A stretch of 64,000 bases of DNA from Sipunculus nudus. Taxonomy: Eukaryota; Annelida; Sipuncula; Golfingiida; Sipunculidae. The notes beneath the pieces were generated by a model. It worked only from the letters and a program-made list of their open reading frames with translations, searched no databases and had not been told where the DNA came from. Every line of letters starts with the position of its first letter. Position 1 is the first letter of the stretch. The DNA is taken from positions 12,297,019 to 12,361,018 of the forward strand of contig CM049306.1 in the NCBI GenBank assembly GCA_026874595.1, in the 5' to 3' direction. Made by a program: the position numbers and the translations under genes. This document shows positions 21,078 through 31,137 of this stretch, in pieces.

Positions 21078-24000
21078 ACAAACCATCAGAAATTAGGCCA
21101 CCTGTCCAACTCAATGGAAGTAACAAAGGTTGTTTTTATTTACCAGTCCGTATCGGACATCTGTTCTTGAAAATGCTGGTTGATACTGGATCACCCCATA
21201 GCTTGCTCAATGGGAATGTCTTTGAACAGTTGTGCAGCTGGTCTGGCGGCCATACTCTTCGGCCAGCAAAAACCCGGTTGTGCACAGCTACGGGGATGGA
21301 TATGCAGATATATGGCGAGGACGAGTTCGAACTACACGTTGAAGGTGGAATCTACAAGTGGAATCTAGTGGTGGCTGATCTGTGTGAAATGGACGGCATC
21401 CTAGGGATAGACTTTCTAGAAGGCACTAGAGCGGTTATTGATGTTGTGGCAGGGCGCCTAAAGATGTCTACTCATGAGGCGTCTTTGCTCCGATACACCT
21501 CGGATGGTCATGTTGCAGTTTGTGTTAAGGAAGAAGTGGTCATTCCTCCGAGTTCGGAGCTTATTATCACGGGATATTTAGCCAGTTTCGAGTTTCACAG
21601 TAGCGCTATAACAGGGAACAAAATGATAGAACCTAAACGTTTTTCAGAGGATACAGGTATAGCCATAGCAAGGGCATTGGTAGACGTGGCAAAAGAGGTT
21701 CCGATAAGAGTGATGAATCTCAATAGTGAAGCGGTTACCTTAAAACGGGGAACAGAGGTAGCCAGCGCTCAAACTGTGGAGGCCATCGAAGGGCCCACAA
21801 CTACCAAGGTATGTGTCACTGGTGCCAGGAAAAATGACAAAAGGGGATCTACGGATTGTCTACCAGAACATATGCAGAGTCTTTTAGAAAATGCGTCAGA
21901 TAAACTTTCTGCTATGGAGCGCACCCAACTGATGCAATTGCTTTGTCAGTATTCAGATGTTTTTGCTGTACCCGGAGGAATGCTAGGGAGGACGGATCTG
22001 ATAAAGCATAAGATAGACACAGGGGATACAAGACCCATCAGGTTGCCTCCGCGACGGATGGCTCCAGCTCAGCGCAATATAGCGAATGAGGAAATAGATA
22101 AAATGCTAAGCCAGGGCGTGATACAGGAAAGTGACAGTCCTTGGGCTGCACCGATTGTTCTGGTGAAAAAGAAGGACGGAACCACCAGGTTCTGCGTCGA
22201 TTACAGGAAGCTTAATCACGTAACCCGGAAGGATGCCTTCCCAATACCGAGGATTGATGACACGCTAGACACCCTAAGTGGAGCAAAGTGGTTCTGCACG
22301 ATGGATATGGCATCAGGTTACTGGCAAATTCAGATAAAAGAAGCAGATAGGTGTAAAACAGCCTTTGCCTCCCACCGAGGGCTTTATGAGTTTAAAGTGA
22401 TGCCGTTTGGTCTTTGTTGTGCACCTGGAACGTTCTCGCGCCTGATGGAGCTAGTGCTCAGAGGACTACAGTGGGACCGCTGTCTGGTATATTTAGATGA
22501 CATAATCGTTTTTGGACGTACGTTTGATCAAACATTGGAAAATTTGGAGAAAGTGTTTTCTCGGTTGCGGGCTGCGGGGCTCAAGTTGAAACCCAAAAAG
22601 TGTCATCTATTCAGAGAAGAAGTCGATTATTTGGGCCATGTTGTGTCCGCTAACGGTATTCGCTGCGACCCAAGTAAGGTGGCTGAAGTCCAGAACTGGG
22701 ATGTCCCACAGAATTTGACAGAACTACGAAGTTTCATGGGCCTTGCTTCATATTACCGCAAGTTTATCAAAGGGTTCTCTTCAATCGCCGCCCCATTGCA
22801 TGATCTTCAGAGGAAAAACAGGGCCTTTCAGTGGTCAGACAAGTGCCAGGCGGCTTTTGACATTCTCAAGGGAAAATTAACCAGTGCACCGATACTAGCA
22901 TACCCCTGCGACGGTGGTAATTTTATACTGGACACTGACTCATCTGCAGTAGGAATAGGCGCTGTCCTATCACAAATTCAGAACGGGGAGGAGAAAGTCA
23001 TTGCTTACGCAAGCCTGTCTTTGAATAAGACTCAAAGACGGTATTGCACAACATACCGAGAGTTATTGGCTGCTGTCACCTTTATAAAGTACTTCAGAAC
23101 CTATCTAGGCACCAGTAAATTCATACTGAGGACGGACCATGCCTCAATGAAGTGGCTGTTGAATTTTAGGGATGCAGAAAACATGTTGGCTAGATGGCTG
23201 TCAGTTCTTACCACTTACGACTTTGAGATAATACACCGACCCGGCGCCCGGCATGGTAATGCCGATGCCTTATCGAGGAAGCCGAGAAAGTGTAAACGTG
23301 GGGACTGCCCCGACTGCGCAGCAACAACGAGTAAGCTTAAATGTGCTCCAGTTCGAAGGGGAACGTCCCGAAGGAACAGACAACAAGGGCCTCCTGCTAA
23401 CGAACCACCAGTGATCCAGGAGACGGAATCTGATAGTTCTGGTGATGAGGTGGAGGTACTCAGTCAGTGGATCGGTCAATATACGAAAAAAGAGCTGCGT
23501 GAACGACAAGGAGAAGATGGCGGCATCACGAAGATAGTGGAGTTCAAAACAAACAGTGAGGAAAGGCCTGCCTGGACTAGAATTGCAGCTGAGGGTGCAG
23601 AGTTTAAAGCATTGTGGGCACAATGGCGGAATCTGGTGATAGAGGATGGAATCCTATACAGGAAATGGGAAACCGAAGGCACCAGTACTCAAACCCTTAA
23701 GCAGCTAGTGTTACCAGATAGGCTTAGACATGAGGTCTTCAATGAACTTCACTGTAAAAGGATAGCCGGGCATCTAGGTGTCACCAAGACGTTCTTTCAA
23801 GTAAAAAGACGGTTCTATTGGCCTAGATTTAAAGCCGACATTTATCGATGGTGTAGACAGTGCACTGTATGCCAGCAGAGGAAACCTGGTGCAGGCCCAG
23901 GTAGAGCAAAGCTCCAGCAACAGCCAGTAGGGATGCCACTAGAAAGGATTGCAGTTGATATAATGGGACCTCTACCAATTACTGATAAAGGAAATGAATA

Positions 24001-25009
24001 CATAATGGTCCTCAGTGACTACTTTACCAAATATGCTGAAGCTTACGCTTTACCTGACCATCGGGCACAGACAGTAGCAGACCTAATTGTCACCGAGTTT
24101 GTCACTCGGTTTGGAGTCCCTCAGCAATTACATTCGGACCAGGGGCCTGAATTCGAGTCACACCTTTTCCAGGAAATGTGTAGTCTGCTGCAAATAGAGA
24201 AAACCAGAACTTGTGCTTATAGGCCACAGTCGGATGGGCTCGTAGAAAGGTTCAACCGAACCCTCCATCAGATGCTCTCTCTTTTCGTCAACGACCATCG
24301 TGACGACTGGGACGACCACCTCCCATATGTGATGATGGCATACCGGTCTTCGCCTCAAGAAAGCACCAAGTGCACTCCAAACATGCTCTTCCTTGGTCGT
24401 GAGACAACAATGCCGATCGACGTCATGTTTGGCAGACCTCAGGAAGATCAACAGATGGAATGCCCAATAGCATATGTTGAATGGGTTCGTCAGGCTGTAG
24501 GCAACGCCTTTGAAGTGGCAAGAACAAACCTAAGAGAAAGTGCTGTCCGACAAGAAAGATTGTATAACCGATCGTCAAAAGAAAGGGTATACAGTACAGG
24601 GGAATGGGTATGGAGATGGTATCCCCCAAGGGCCAAGGAAAAACTTGGGAAGGGTTGGACCGGGCCATATTTAGTAATTGAAAAGGTTTCGGATGTTACT
24701 TACAAGATCCAGTCCAATGAACGAAGCCCTTTTCTCTTGGTCCATGTGGACCATTTGAAGAAGTATGAATCAGAAACCTATCCGCATAATTGGCTTACTA
24801 GGCAGGAAGAAAGAGAAGACGACGTAGGGCTAGATGAGAGCAGTCGATTCGATGATTCCTCTATTAGTCAAGATACTTCTTTACTTCCAGTTTATAGACA
24901 GGGTAGTGGCAGTGGTATAGACGATAGAGACACTGCCAGTATCGATGATCCCATTGCCATTCGGCGAACTCGTAGAATTATCAAACCTAGAGATATTCTT
25001 GATTTGTAG
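21035..25009 (+). CDS. pol: Pol polyprotein: protease, RT, RNase H, integrase
   Basis: Open in the -1 frame relative to gag from 21,020 to TAG 25,007-25,009, with no ATG near its start, so it is probably made as Gag-Pol by frameshifting. Numbering here counts the TTG codon at 21,074 as residue 1. Aspartic protease: DTG at 37-39 and an ILGID motif at 109-113. Reverse transcriptase: ~335-515, with the YLDD catalytic box at 473-476. RNase H: ~610-735, first acidic residue about D620, later RTDHAS. Integrase: zinc domain H893-x6-H900-x29-C930-x2-C933; core D962-x59-D1022-x35-E1058; GPY at 1197-1199 near the C-terminal DNA-binding module. There is no chromodomain. The tail ends in a basic RRTRRIIKP-type stretch. 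All catalytic residues I checked are present and no stop interrupts the frame, so the protein looks functional. Confidence 0.96.
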   Translation, partial: PGRLAFAARNTSQLNKPSEIRPPVQLNGSNKGCFYLPVRIGHLFLKMLVDTGSPHSLLNGNVFEQLCSWSGGHTLRPAKTRLCTATGMDMQIYGEDEFELHVEGGIYKWNLVVADLCEMDGILGIDFLEGTRAVIDVVAGRLKMSTHEASLLRYTSDGHVAVCVKEEVVIPPSSELIITGYLASFEFHSSAITGNKMIEPKRFSEDTGIAIARALVDVAKEVPIRVMNLNSEAVTLKRGTEVASAQTVEAIEGPTTTKVCVTGARKNDKRGSTDCLPEHMQSLLENASDKLSAMERTQLMQLLCQYSDVFAVPGGMLGRTDLIKHKIDTGDTRPIRLPPRRMAPAQRNIANEEIDKMLSQGVIQESDSPWAAPIVLVKKKDGTTRFCVDYRKLNHVTRKDAFPIPRIDDTLDTLSGAKWFCTMDMASGYWQIQIKEADRCKTAFASHRGLYEFKVMPFGLCCAPGTFSRLMELVLRGLQWDRCLVYLDDIIVFGRTFDQTLENLEKVFSRLRAAGLKLKPKKCHLFREEVDYLGHVVSANGIRCDPSKVAEVQNWDVPQNLTELRSFMGLASYYRKFIKGFSSIAAPLHDLQRKNRAFQWSDKCQAAFDILKGKLTSAPILAYPCDGGNFILDTDSSAVGIGAVLSQIQNGEEKVIAYASLSLNKTQRRYCTTYRELLAAVTFIKYFRTYLGTSKFILRTDHASMKWLLNFRDAENMLARWLSVLTTYDFEIIHRPGARHGNADALSRKPRKCKRGDCPDCAATTSKLKCAPVRRGTSRRNRQQGPPANEPPVIQETESDSSGDEVEVLSQWIGQYTKKELRERQGEDGGITKIVEFKTNSEERPAWTRIAAEGAEFKALWAQWRNLVIEDGILYRKWETEGTSTQTLKQLVLPDRLRHEVFNELHCKRIAGHLGVTKTFFQVKRRFYWPRFKADIYRWCRQCTVCQQRKPGAGPGRAKLQQQPVGMPLERIAVDIMGPLPITDKGNEYIMVLSDYFTKYAEAYALPDHRAQTVADLIVTEFVTRFGVPQQLHSDQGPEFESHLFQEMCSLLQIEKTRTCAYRPQSDGLVERFNRTLHQMLSLFVNDHRDDWDDHLPYVMMAYRSSPQESTKCTPNMLFLGRETTMPIDVMFGRPQEDQQMECPIAYVEWVRQAVGNAFEVARTNLRESAVRQERLYNRSSKERVYSTGEWVWRWYPPRAKEKLGKGWTGPYLVIEKVSDVTYKIQSNERSPFLLVHVDHLKKYESETYPHNWLTRQEEREDDVGLDESSRFDDSSISQDTSLLPVYRQGSGSGIDDRDTASIDDPIAIRRTRRIIKPRDILDL

Positions 25010-25023
25010 TTGTTACTTTAAGT

Positions 25024-25051
25024 CCTGATTATGTTTCAATAATTTCCAGGT
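25024..25051 (+). promoter_or_regulatory. Candidate splice acceptor before the third ORF
   Basis: A pyrimidine-leaning run ends in TTTCCAG at 25,043-25,049, with a branch-point-like CCTGAT about 20 nt upstream (25,024-25,029). The ATG of the third ORF follows after two bases (GT). The position between pol and the next gene matches where env acceptors lie in env-bearing elements. Inferred from consensus only. Confidence 0.4.
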
Positions 25052-26188
25052 ATGGCGGACGATCAGAAGAGTGGAGGATGGATTCCTGACGTTCTTGAGA
25101 TGGACTCGGCAGGAGCCAGCCTTGACGACATGCATGGTGACACAGGCGGGCAACTTGACAATGAAATTTGCGACCTACAGCAGGAGTGTGGCGGAGAAGT
25201 GTTTGAGAATGCTGAAATGAAGGACCAACACCCAAAGTCAGTTGCACCTGATGACATAGCCGCTTTGCCGACTGGAGCCACACAGGAGGAACATAGGCCG
25301 AGTTGGTCTCCTGGGAAAAAGTGTCCAGTATTGGGGTGCCGCCGGAAGGAACCAATAAAACGATTCAGTAATTACTGTAGGCATTTCGCTGAAACGCACA
25401 TGGATAAGATGGCATGGTACTGGGAGTGCCCGATAGAGGCAGGTCACTGGCGCGTGCGAAGGCGAAGTGACATGGCCAGGCATCTGCGGAATGCGCATAG
25501 CAATCTAGCAGAAAGGGAAGTGCAGCGGTTGTTACAACGGTGCCACAGATCGAGACGACCGAACCCTTTGTATATAGACCCGGGTAAGGTGCCCCCACCA
25601 GTGAATACAGTAGAAGACACACCCAGGTACAATCATGATGTGGCACCAACTGTCAGATCCGTAATTCGGAGGGTGCATGAGCGGCCAGACACCAGACCAC
25701 ACCACCAAACCCTACAAACAAAAACATCTAAAGAACGATCGTCTGCAGAACGAAAGACGCACCCAGCCGCATCCGTCGGTAGTAGACATGAAGCAAGAGA
25801 GAAACCTGTTAGACAGCACGAGGGGGAAGTCACTGAAACAGTTTTGTCGACCGTTAACCGAGGCGCGACAGCAATCCCAACATCAAACCAAAGAGGATTT
25901 CCGATGGACGTTGATAAACCAATGTCATGGATTCCCCAGAATATTGACGAAATACCAGGCTTCCTGACATGGCTTGGTAACTTTACTGTCAGGCTCGATG
26001 AAGTTAAAGAGGAAGCCCGACGTCGACTGATGGAGCATGGAGGGAAGGAATCACTGAAGAAAGCGTATCAACAGGAGTTCATAAAACGGAGGAAAGCGGA
26101 TCAAGAAATCGCCCGTCTACGTCGACAGCTTGAGCAAGCACAGAAGGAGAAGACCGATAACCAGGACCCCAAGTCACTCAGTGCTTAA
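25052..26188 (+). CDS. Third ORF: zinc-finger and coiled-coil protein of the element
   Basis: 378 codons from ATG 25,052, in the same frame as pol and 42 nt after its stop. I do not recognise the family. Residues 1-85 are acidic. Residues 91-116 form a C2H2-type finger (C91-x4-C96-x14-H111-x4-H116). A second, incomplete finger follows with C126, H144 and H149; its second cysteine is absent and H132 may substitute. Residues ~150-280 are basic and Arg/Lys/Thr/Ser-rich, probably disordered. Residues ~313-370 are highly charged with heptad-like spacing and probably form a coiled coil. No signal peptide, membrane segment or furin-like site is seen, so it is not a normal envelope protein. A DNA- or RNA-binding accessory protein (targeting, packaging or regulation) is an inference. 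Its intact frame in a young copy suggests it has been under selection. Confidence 0.85.
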   Translation: MADDQKSGGWIPDVLEMDSAGASLDDMHGDTGGQLDNEICDLQQECGGEVFENAEMKDQHPKSVAPDDIAALPTGATQEEHRPSWSPGKKCPVLGCRRKEPIKRFSNYCRHFAETHMDKMAWYWECPIEAGHWRVRRRSDMARHLRNAHSNLAEREVQRLLQRCHRSRRPNPLYIDPGKVPPPVNTVEDTPRYNHDVAPTVRSVIRRVHERPDTRPHHQTLQTKTSKERSSAERKTHPAASVGSRHEAREKPVRQHEGEVTETVLSTVNRGATAIPTSNQRGFPMDVDKPMSWIPQNIDEIPGFLTWLGNFTVRLDEVKEEARRRLMEHGGKESLKKAYQQEFIKRRKADQEIARLRRQLEQAQKEKTDNQDPKSLSA

Positions 26189-26656
26189 CATGAATGTTGA
26201 TGTAATATATGTGTTTATATATCTTGTTTTCAGGTATCTGTGTAAGCTAGTGTTTTTACGGATATTTTTGATACATTTACAGTTTATTTAGGTAGATTTA
26301 GGCTGGTCTATATTATGATTATTTTATATATATATATGTGTGTGTAAACTGAGAATACATTAAGGTGAGAACACATTTTTTAATATCTACCTCTTCATAT
26401 GGCTGGTGACTAGTAACAAAATGATGTGAGTTTATTTTTCTTGGGTGTTAAGTAACTGAAACACCGATTATCATGAGCTGTACGCTTTGTTCGTAAGAAT
26501 GATGAAATGTTATTCTTGTATACGTTTAATCGTTAGTAGGCCGTGAATCATCATAGCCTAGTCTTGTTATCCGAGAGTGGTTAAATGTATTGATAGCAGG
26601 ATTTTACTTTATTATCGGTTACTAATCGAAACCTTCAACTCGAGGACGAGTTGAGT
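26189..26656 (+). other. Untranslated region between the third ORF and the 3' LTR
   Basis: AT-rich, with a TATATATATATGTGTGTG tract near 26,323-26,343 and no open frame. A perfect 7-bp hairpin lies at 26,636-26,653 (CAACTCG / AGGA loop / CGAGTTG), four bases before the polypurine tract. A CGAGGACGAG motif at this place is familiar from other Ty3/gypsy elements. Confidence 0.6.
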
Positions 26657-26670
26657 GTGGGAGGGGGGAA
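26657..26670 (+). promoter_or_regulatory. Polypurine tract for plus-strand priming
   Basis: GTGGGAGGGGGGAA ends directly at the first base of the 3' LTR. It is the only such G-run in the internal 3' region and is correctly placed for RNase H-resistant primer use. Confidence 0.92.
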
Positions 26671-27250
26671 TGTGACGTTTTCGATGCAGGCAAGCTGGGT
26701 ACTAGCGGGTGCTTACTGAGTTCATTGAGTGGGGAGCGTGGCTGAGATAAGCGAGTAGGTCAAACCATGTACAGGGCAGGGTGAGCAACACCTTGGACAC
26801 GGTTATATGTGCATCTTCCGTGCTCGCTGTTACGCCATACAGGCAAAAGGCTTAATTGGTCATCATCTTTCTTTTATTATGTTTTTTTTATGTTAATATA
26901 ATACAGGTTTTCTCTCAATACGGGCTATTGCTGTGGTGATTTCAACCCGACACCCCTGTTTCCATAAATGGACTATCCTGTCTCGGCAGTTGTGACCTGC
27001 TGTCGTGATTTGTCTGACAAGCGACCGTTTATCATGCTATGGTCAGTTTCTGTGAAAATAAATGGTTCATCTTTCACCTATTATAAATTAAGCTAGTAAC
27101 ATTAGTATTAATTTCTTGTAAGAATCGTATTTTAGATTACGTAAAAGTTAAAGATAAATAGCTTTTTATATGCATGGAAACCGGGACTATATGCCGACGC
27201 ATGATTGACAGAAAAGTAACCGGGTTGTCGCGCATTGATACAGGGAGGGT

Positions 27251-27309
27251 TTTATAATGTAATAACAGGTAAATCTGACCAAATTACCCTACGTGGATTA
27301 ATATAAAAA
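27251..27309 (+). promoter_or_regulatory. TATA-like promoter elements in the 3' LTR
   Basis: TTTATAATG at about 27,251 and TATAAAAA at 27,302-27,309 are the best core-promoter candidates. They lie ~320 bp or more before the AATAAA signal, which would give an R region downstream. The 5' LTR lacks both. Confidence 0.4.
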
Positions 27310-27625
27310 ATGCTAGACATGTGTTAAGAAATTGCGCAGTTTTTAACAAACCAGAGAGAGGTGCGCGTAACACAGAAGGAACTGGACGTAATTTTAATTG
27401 ATGTTTAGAAGTTAGGACACAGTTAACGCGGTAAGAATACATTTCTTCACTAGTAACTGGCTCTCCGTGACGGAGTTGGCTAGTTTACAAGGCTGTTTTA
27501 CGTAGATTTAAAGGGTCATTAATTGGTAAACCTGTTATTGTAGGATACAGCTTAGGCAGGACTGTTGTATAATGACACAGCTGCTCTGACCATCACCATT
27601 ACATGTTTGATTGCTGTGTAAATTC

Positions 27626-27631
27626 AATAAA
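27626..27631 (+). terminator. Polyadenylation signal AATAAA in the 3' LTR
   Basis: AATAAA followed within 20-40 bases by the T/G-rich stretch TTTGTATTTGTAGTTTCG. This would place the R/U5 border at about 27,650-27,665. Confidence 0.6.
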
Positions 27632-27899
27632 CCCAATAATTTAAATTTGTATTTGTAGTTTCGTCTTTTATTATACATTGAGGCCCCTGCTTAACTCCCC
27701 TCCCCCTGAATTCATCATTCTGTACATAGTAGCCCCAATCCAGAGATCGTTCCGCCTGGTAGGCTGATATATGGCTAGTGGCGACCAAACCACCCATCGA
27801 CCTAATCACAACGAGAAGACACGCCTTACAGCCACTTGTCCAGTTAACCCACCTCGGTTGTCACACTAGCCCTGGCCGGAGCTAGGGTCGCTACAAACA

Positions 27900-29384
27900 T
27901 GCCCCATGCACGTGCAAATGTCCACCTCTGCCTAAACCACGACTGCCACTACAGGGGAGCTCTGCATAACTTTTTCTTCATTACTGCCGCTTCCTGCCAC
28001 AACTCTTGCATGTTTCTGTTGTCAAGCATACATTTACACACACTTCATTGCATAACAACTGACCTTTCACATCACACGTATAATGTTTAATGGCATTCAC
28101 GTGTACGACTACTTATCAAGCTCGCCTACATTCGTAAAATAGCTACACGTGCAAACTATCGGCGCCTTTGAACTGTAATCTCGCACTATGACGTCAACAT
28201 CTTCCACTCGTCAACATATGAAAGCTATCACATACTATCGCGGCCATGATGTATGACAAACGACTTACACAATACACACAGGTGACAACAAAGAAACTTA
28301 ATGTACCCTTCATCTGATTAACCACAGTGAACACTTTAATCGTTGATCATGGTTTAACGGTTATTTATGAGGACACAGATAAGATAATTAAATACTCGGT
28401 GTCACCACTAGTTCACGTCACACAGGACCAGCTGCAGTAAATGTCAGGGCGGCCCTGACAAAAGAGGGACAGAGGAATCAATGGACCTTTCTTCTGCTTC
28501 CCCTATAATCAGGCCACGAAATATCCACAAGAACAGACAGCTAAATAAGAGGGCACCTATCTGTCTCCTCTAGGAGAAGCTGTGACAAGTTCCACCACTA
28601 CTAAGCGGGTCGCAAAAGGTTTTTATTCTTTCCTTACAGGCACTTCCGGGATGCATAGACTGGGCATCTGCTTCATTTACCTTTACACTCCACTGCCGTT
28701 ACAAATTAAGTCTGATTTAAAAGGTTCTTTGGATTCATGTAAGTTCTCAATAAATTAGTTTGGTACTCGTATTAAGAGGTGATATGAAATCGTTTCTGAA
28801 TAAGAGAAGCGAATAAATGTCAAGCGCGTCAGATTGATTGTTACCAATAACGTAACTAAATACTTGTTATTTTAGGGTCATCATAAAATAAACCCAATAG
28901 ACCAGTAAAGCAATGATCTACAGAACACGTGGGAAGAGAGCAAGTGTATCGACCCCATGGGCCTGCATTATAGAATAAAAAAAAGCCATCGGTTAGATTC
29001 AAATGAACATTCTACAGATTTTTAATCATTAACTCTCCACGGTGCGTTCGGATGTTTCTTTAATTTTTTTAATGTGCATTTTTTAAACTCTATACTAGAA
29101 GTATAACAAAATAGTCATAACACGGAACAGTGTGGCATTACTCAAACACTTTATGGTCTTTCAATAAAAAAATGTATCTAAATCATTAACGTTTACGATG
29201 GGCATGCGACATAATAATCAATAAACATGGAAGTGTTTTAATCTTAATATCTTATAAATGTGTAAATACATGAGATAAAAAAGCATGTTTCCAATAGCCT
29301 TATATATTATATAATAAAAAAAAATGGTGAATGACTGTGGTTTTCCCCGAATAATGATAATAATAACAATAATATAATAATAAT

Positions 29385-29423
<39 letters not shown>

Positions 29424-30350
29424 CCGCACTCAAGTATTTATATTGTTAACAACATAACTTTTCGAGTTATTGTATTATTTTAGATAAATAAAAATGTAAA
29501 GTCAGCAGTCGATCTTGAGAACAAGAAGATGGATCAATATATACGTTGCTTAAACGACACTCTCTCGTACTTCGACCTTTATAAGCTAAGATCTAGTCCT
29601 TGTTTTCCTACAGACAGTTCCAAAAGCACTTACACACAAGTCAATGAGAGTGTTTACGTTATTTTTCCAATGATGAAGGAGATGGGGACTATTCTTACAA
29701 AGGTTCCGTCGCTTCCTCTGAGGAGTTTTTACGTCTCCCATTAAGCGAGATAGCTATCGTCAATGAACAGAAAGCAAGATACGGGAGTTCAATCGATTCC
29801 TTTTGACTTGAGAACGAATAGATAAAAAAAACTCTTCTAGATGTCTATCAAAACTAGAATAAATTATGGTTGTGTTCACTAGAGACGGAAGACGTCTCTC
29901 CGAGCCTCTTTCATGATTCTGCTCGTCAGTTGTGAACTGGGATGAACATGGACTCGGATAAGTAGAGGGCAATTTAAGTCTTTACGTGAGGTACTTCTGG
30001 CGTTTTGCGTAATTCCAATATATTCGTGTGTATCCTGACAGCAGATGGGGCGGTCAGTCTCATGGGAAATAGAATCATTTATCGACTTTTAGTTGAAGTA
30101 TACAGCCTAGATAAAAGCATTGTCTGGTAGCAAGTCTGGTTCTCTATATGACCGTAGTAGTGCTTAGTCAAAGTGTTACGGGAAGGTTTTACAGAGATTT
30201 TCTTACTGAGACGTTATGAATTCCTATATATCATGCTCATACACAAGTATACTTACTCCATAACGTAAATAAAATGTTTAAGTGATTTAAGCTCACCAGT
30301 CATGCGATTAGTCTTTGTCCGGCCCTCATGAGAGCGGGCCTGCCGTCTGC
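27900..30350. other. Unassigned AT-rich DNA
   Basis: No supported gene. Frames are at most 71 codons and lack domains. A simple-repeat tract of AAT/ATA triplets passes into (AT)n at about 29,351-29,420. Nothing else recognised. Confidence 0.5.
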
Positions 30351-30685
30351 TAAGGCCCCCATCACATGAGAAGGAGATGTAACGGCGACCCCAGCGACCT
30401 AGCATATTGCCGTTGGTCGTCGACAACATCAAACCTTTCAAGTGTGACCGCAAAGTCGCTCTCACCTCGCTAACACGAGATGTGACAATGCCGCGAAGTA
30501 TTTATAGAGCTTCGTCAGAGCACAGCAGCAGCGCCCTGTAATCCCACTAGGCGCAGCGAAAGCGCACCTCTGACGTCATAATCGCAGCGGAAGTATCGTG
30601 CAAAGCGTGTAAAGAGCTCATTAGGGTGGTCGAGGTCTCGGTAGCAGCGTGGTAAGAGCGCCGGTCCAGCGCCGTGGAACGGTAA

Positions 30686-30708
30686 TGCCTCTTTCACACA
30701 TTCACGTT
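30686..30708 (+). repeat. Harbinger left terminal inverted repeat
   Basis: 23 bp starting TGCCTCTTTCACAC, preceded by TAA. It pairs with 33,588-33,610 with mismatches at positions 1, 2, 5 and 17. Confidence 0.88.
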
Positions 30709-30975
30709 TGATCGTACGTCTGGCCGCGTTTCGCAACGTTCTCGGAGAACCGACGTACGCTCATTGTTCGTCCATTGTACGTTGTCATTACGTCCAGTAC
30801 GTTCGACTTACGACTGGATCGCGAAATAAAACGTGCGATCCCCGTACGCTTTTAGTACGTCCACAACGCCCCCTGTACGATATTCTTACGTTGTTAATAC
30901 GATTACTGCGATCCTTTTACGCTGTATCACGTCAACCTTACGATCGATTTACATGTGTACTACGTGTTTCGCGAT
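30709..30975. repeat. Left subterminal region rich in CGTAC/ACGT words
   Basis: GTACG, TACGT, ACGTT and similar words recur about every 10-20 bp (for example near 30,713, 30,751, 30,777, 30,797 and 30,844). This is far denser than in the AT-rich flank and mirrors the right end. Repeated subterminal motifs are likely transposase-binding sites. Confidence 0.6.
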
Positions 30976-31137
30976 CTTAGGACGCTCAGTGCGCGTTGTT
31001 TGCGTCTTATGTACGACCCGAGTACATTGTTTTGAGTGGCTTTCATTTCCAGTCTGACTTCCGATGAGTGAACATCATACCAGCTATTGCAAGACACATG
31101 TTGGTGACAATATATGTTGCCATTCCGAATGATTTGA

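Larger units (their letters stand above)
18749..27895 (+). mobile_element. Ty3/gypsy LTR retrotransposon with a third ORF
   Basis: A 9,147-bp element bounded by direct LTRs with TG...CA ends and a 4-5 bp target duplication. Internal order: primer binding site, gag, pol (protease, reverse transcriptase, RNase H, integrase), an extra ORF, polypurine tract, 3' LTR. Integrase after RNase H is the Ty3/gypsy order, and the integrase has a GPY/F module and no chromodomain. The 431 bp shared by both LTRs differ at a single base (G at 19,045, A at 27,761), so the insertion is recent. The three main frames are open. The two defects seen are a 794-bp loss in the 5' LTR and a probable 1-nt frame break in the gag leader. 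I cannot assign a clade without a tree. Confidence 0.96.
26671..27895 (+). repeat. 3' LTR, 1,225 bp, full length
   Basis: Starts TGTGACG and ends GCTACA. Its outer 215 and 216 bp match the 5' LTR with one mismatch. The central 794 bp (26,886-27,679) are absent from the 5' LTR and hold TATA-like sequences, a polyadenylation signal and downstream GT-rich sequence, so they look like native U3/R rather than an inserted element. Confidence 0.93.

Noticed and set aside
23270..24668. Minus-strand frames of 68-117 codons inside pol
   Set aside because: Shadows of the intact pol gene on the opposite strand.
21074..25009. Independent pol start at TTG 21,074
   Set aside because: There is no ATG in this part of the frame, which is open back to 21,020. 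The frameshift signal explains expression better.
25052..26188. Third ORF as an envelope gene
   Set aside because: No signal peptide, transmembrane helix, fusion peptide or furin-like site. It has a zinc finger and coiled coil instead.
26886..27679. The 794-bp block of the 3' LTR as an inserted element
   Set aside because: It has no terminal repeats of its own, contains promoter-like and polyadenylation signals, and the size equals the spacing of direct repeats, so loss from the 5' LTR is simpler.
30625..30675. tRNA-like sequence (GTAGCAGCGTGGTAAGAGCG)
   Set aside because: Resembles an A box, but no B box follows at the right distance before or after removing the Harbinger.
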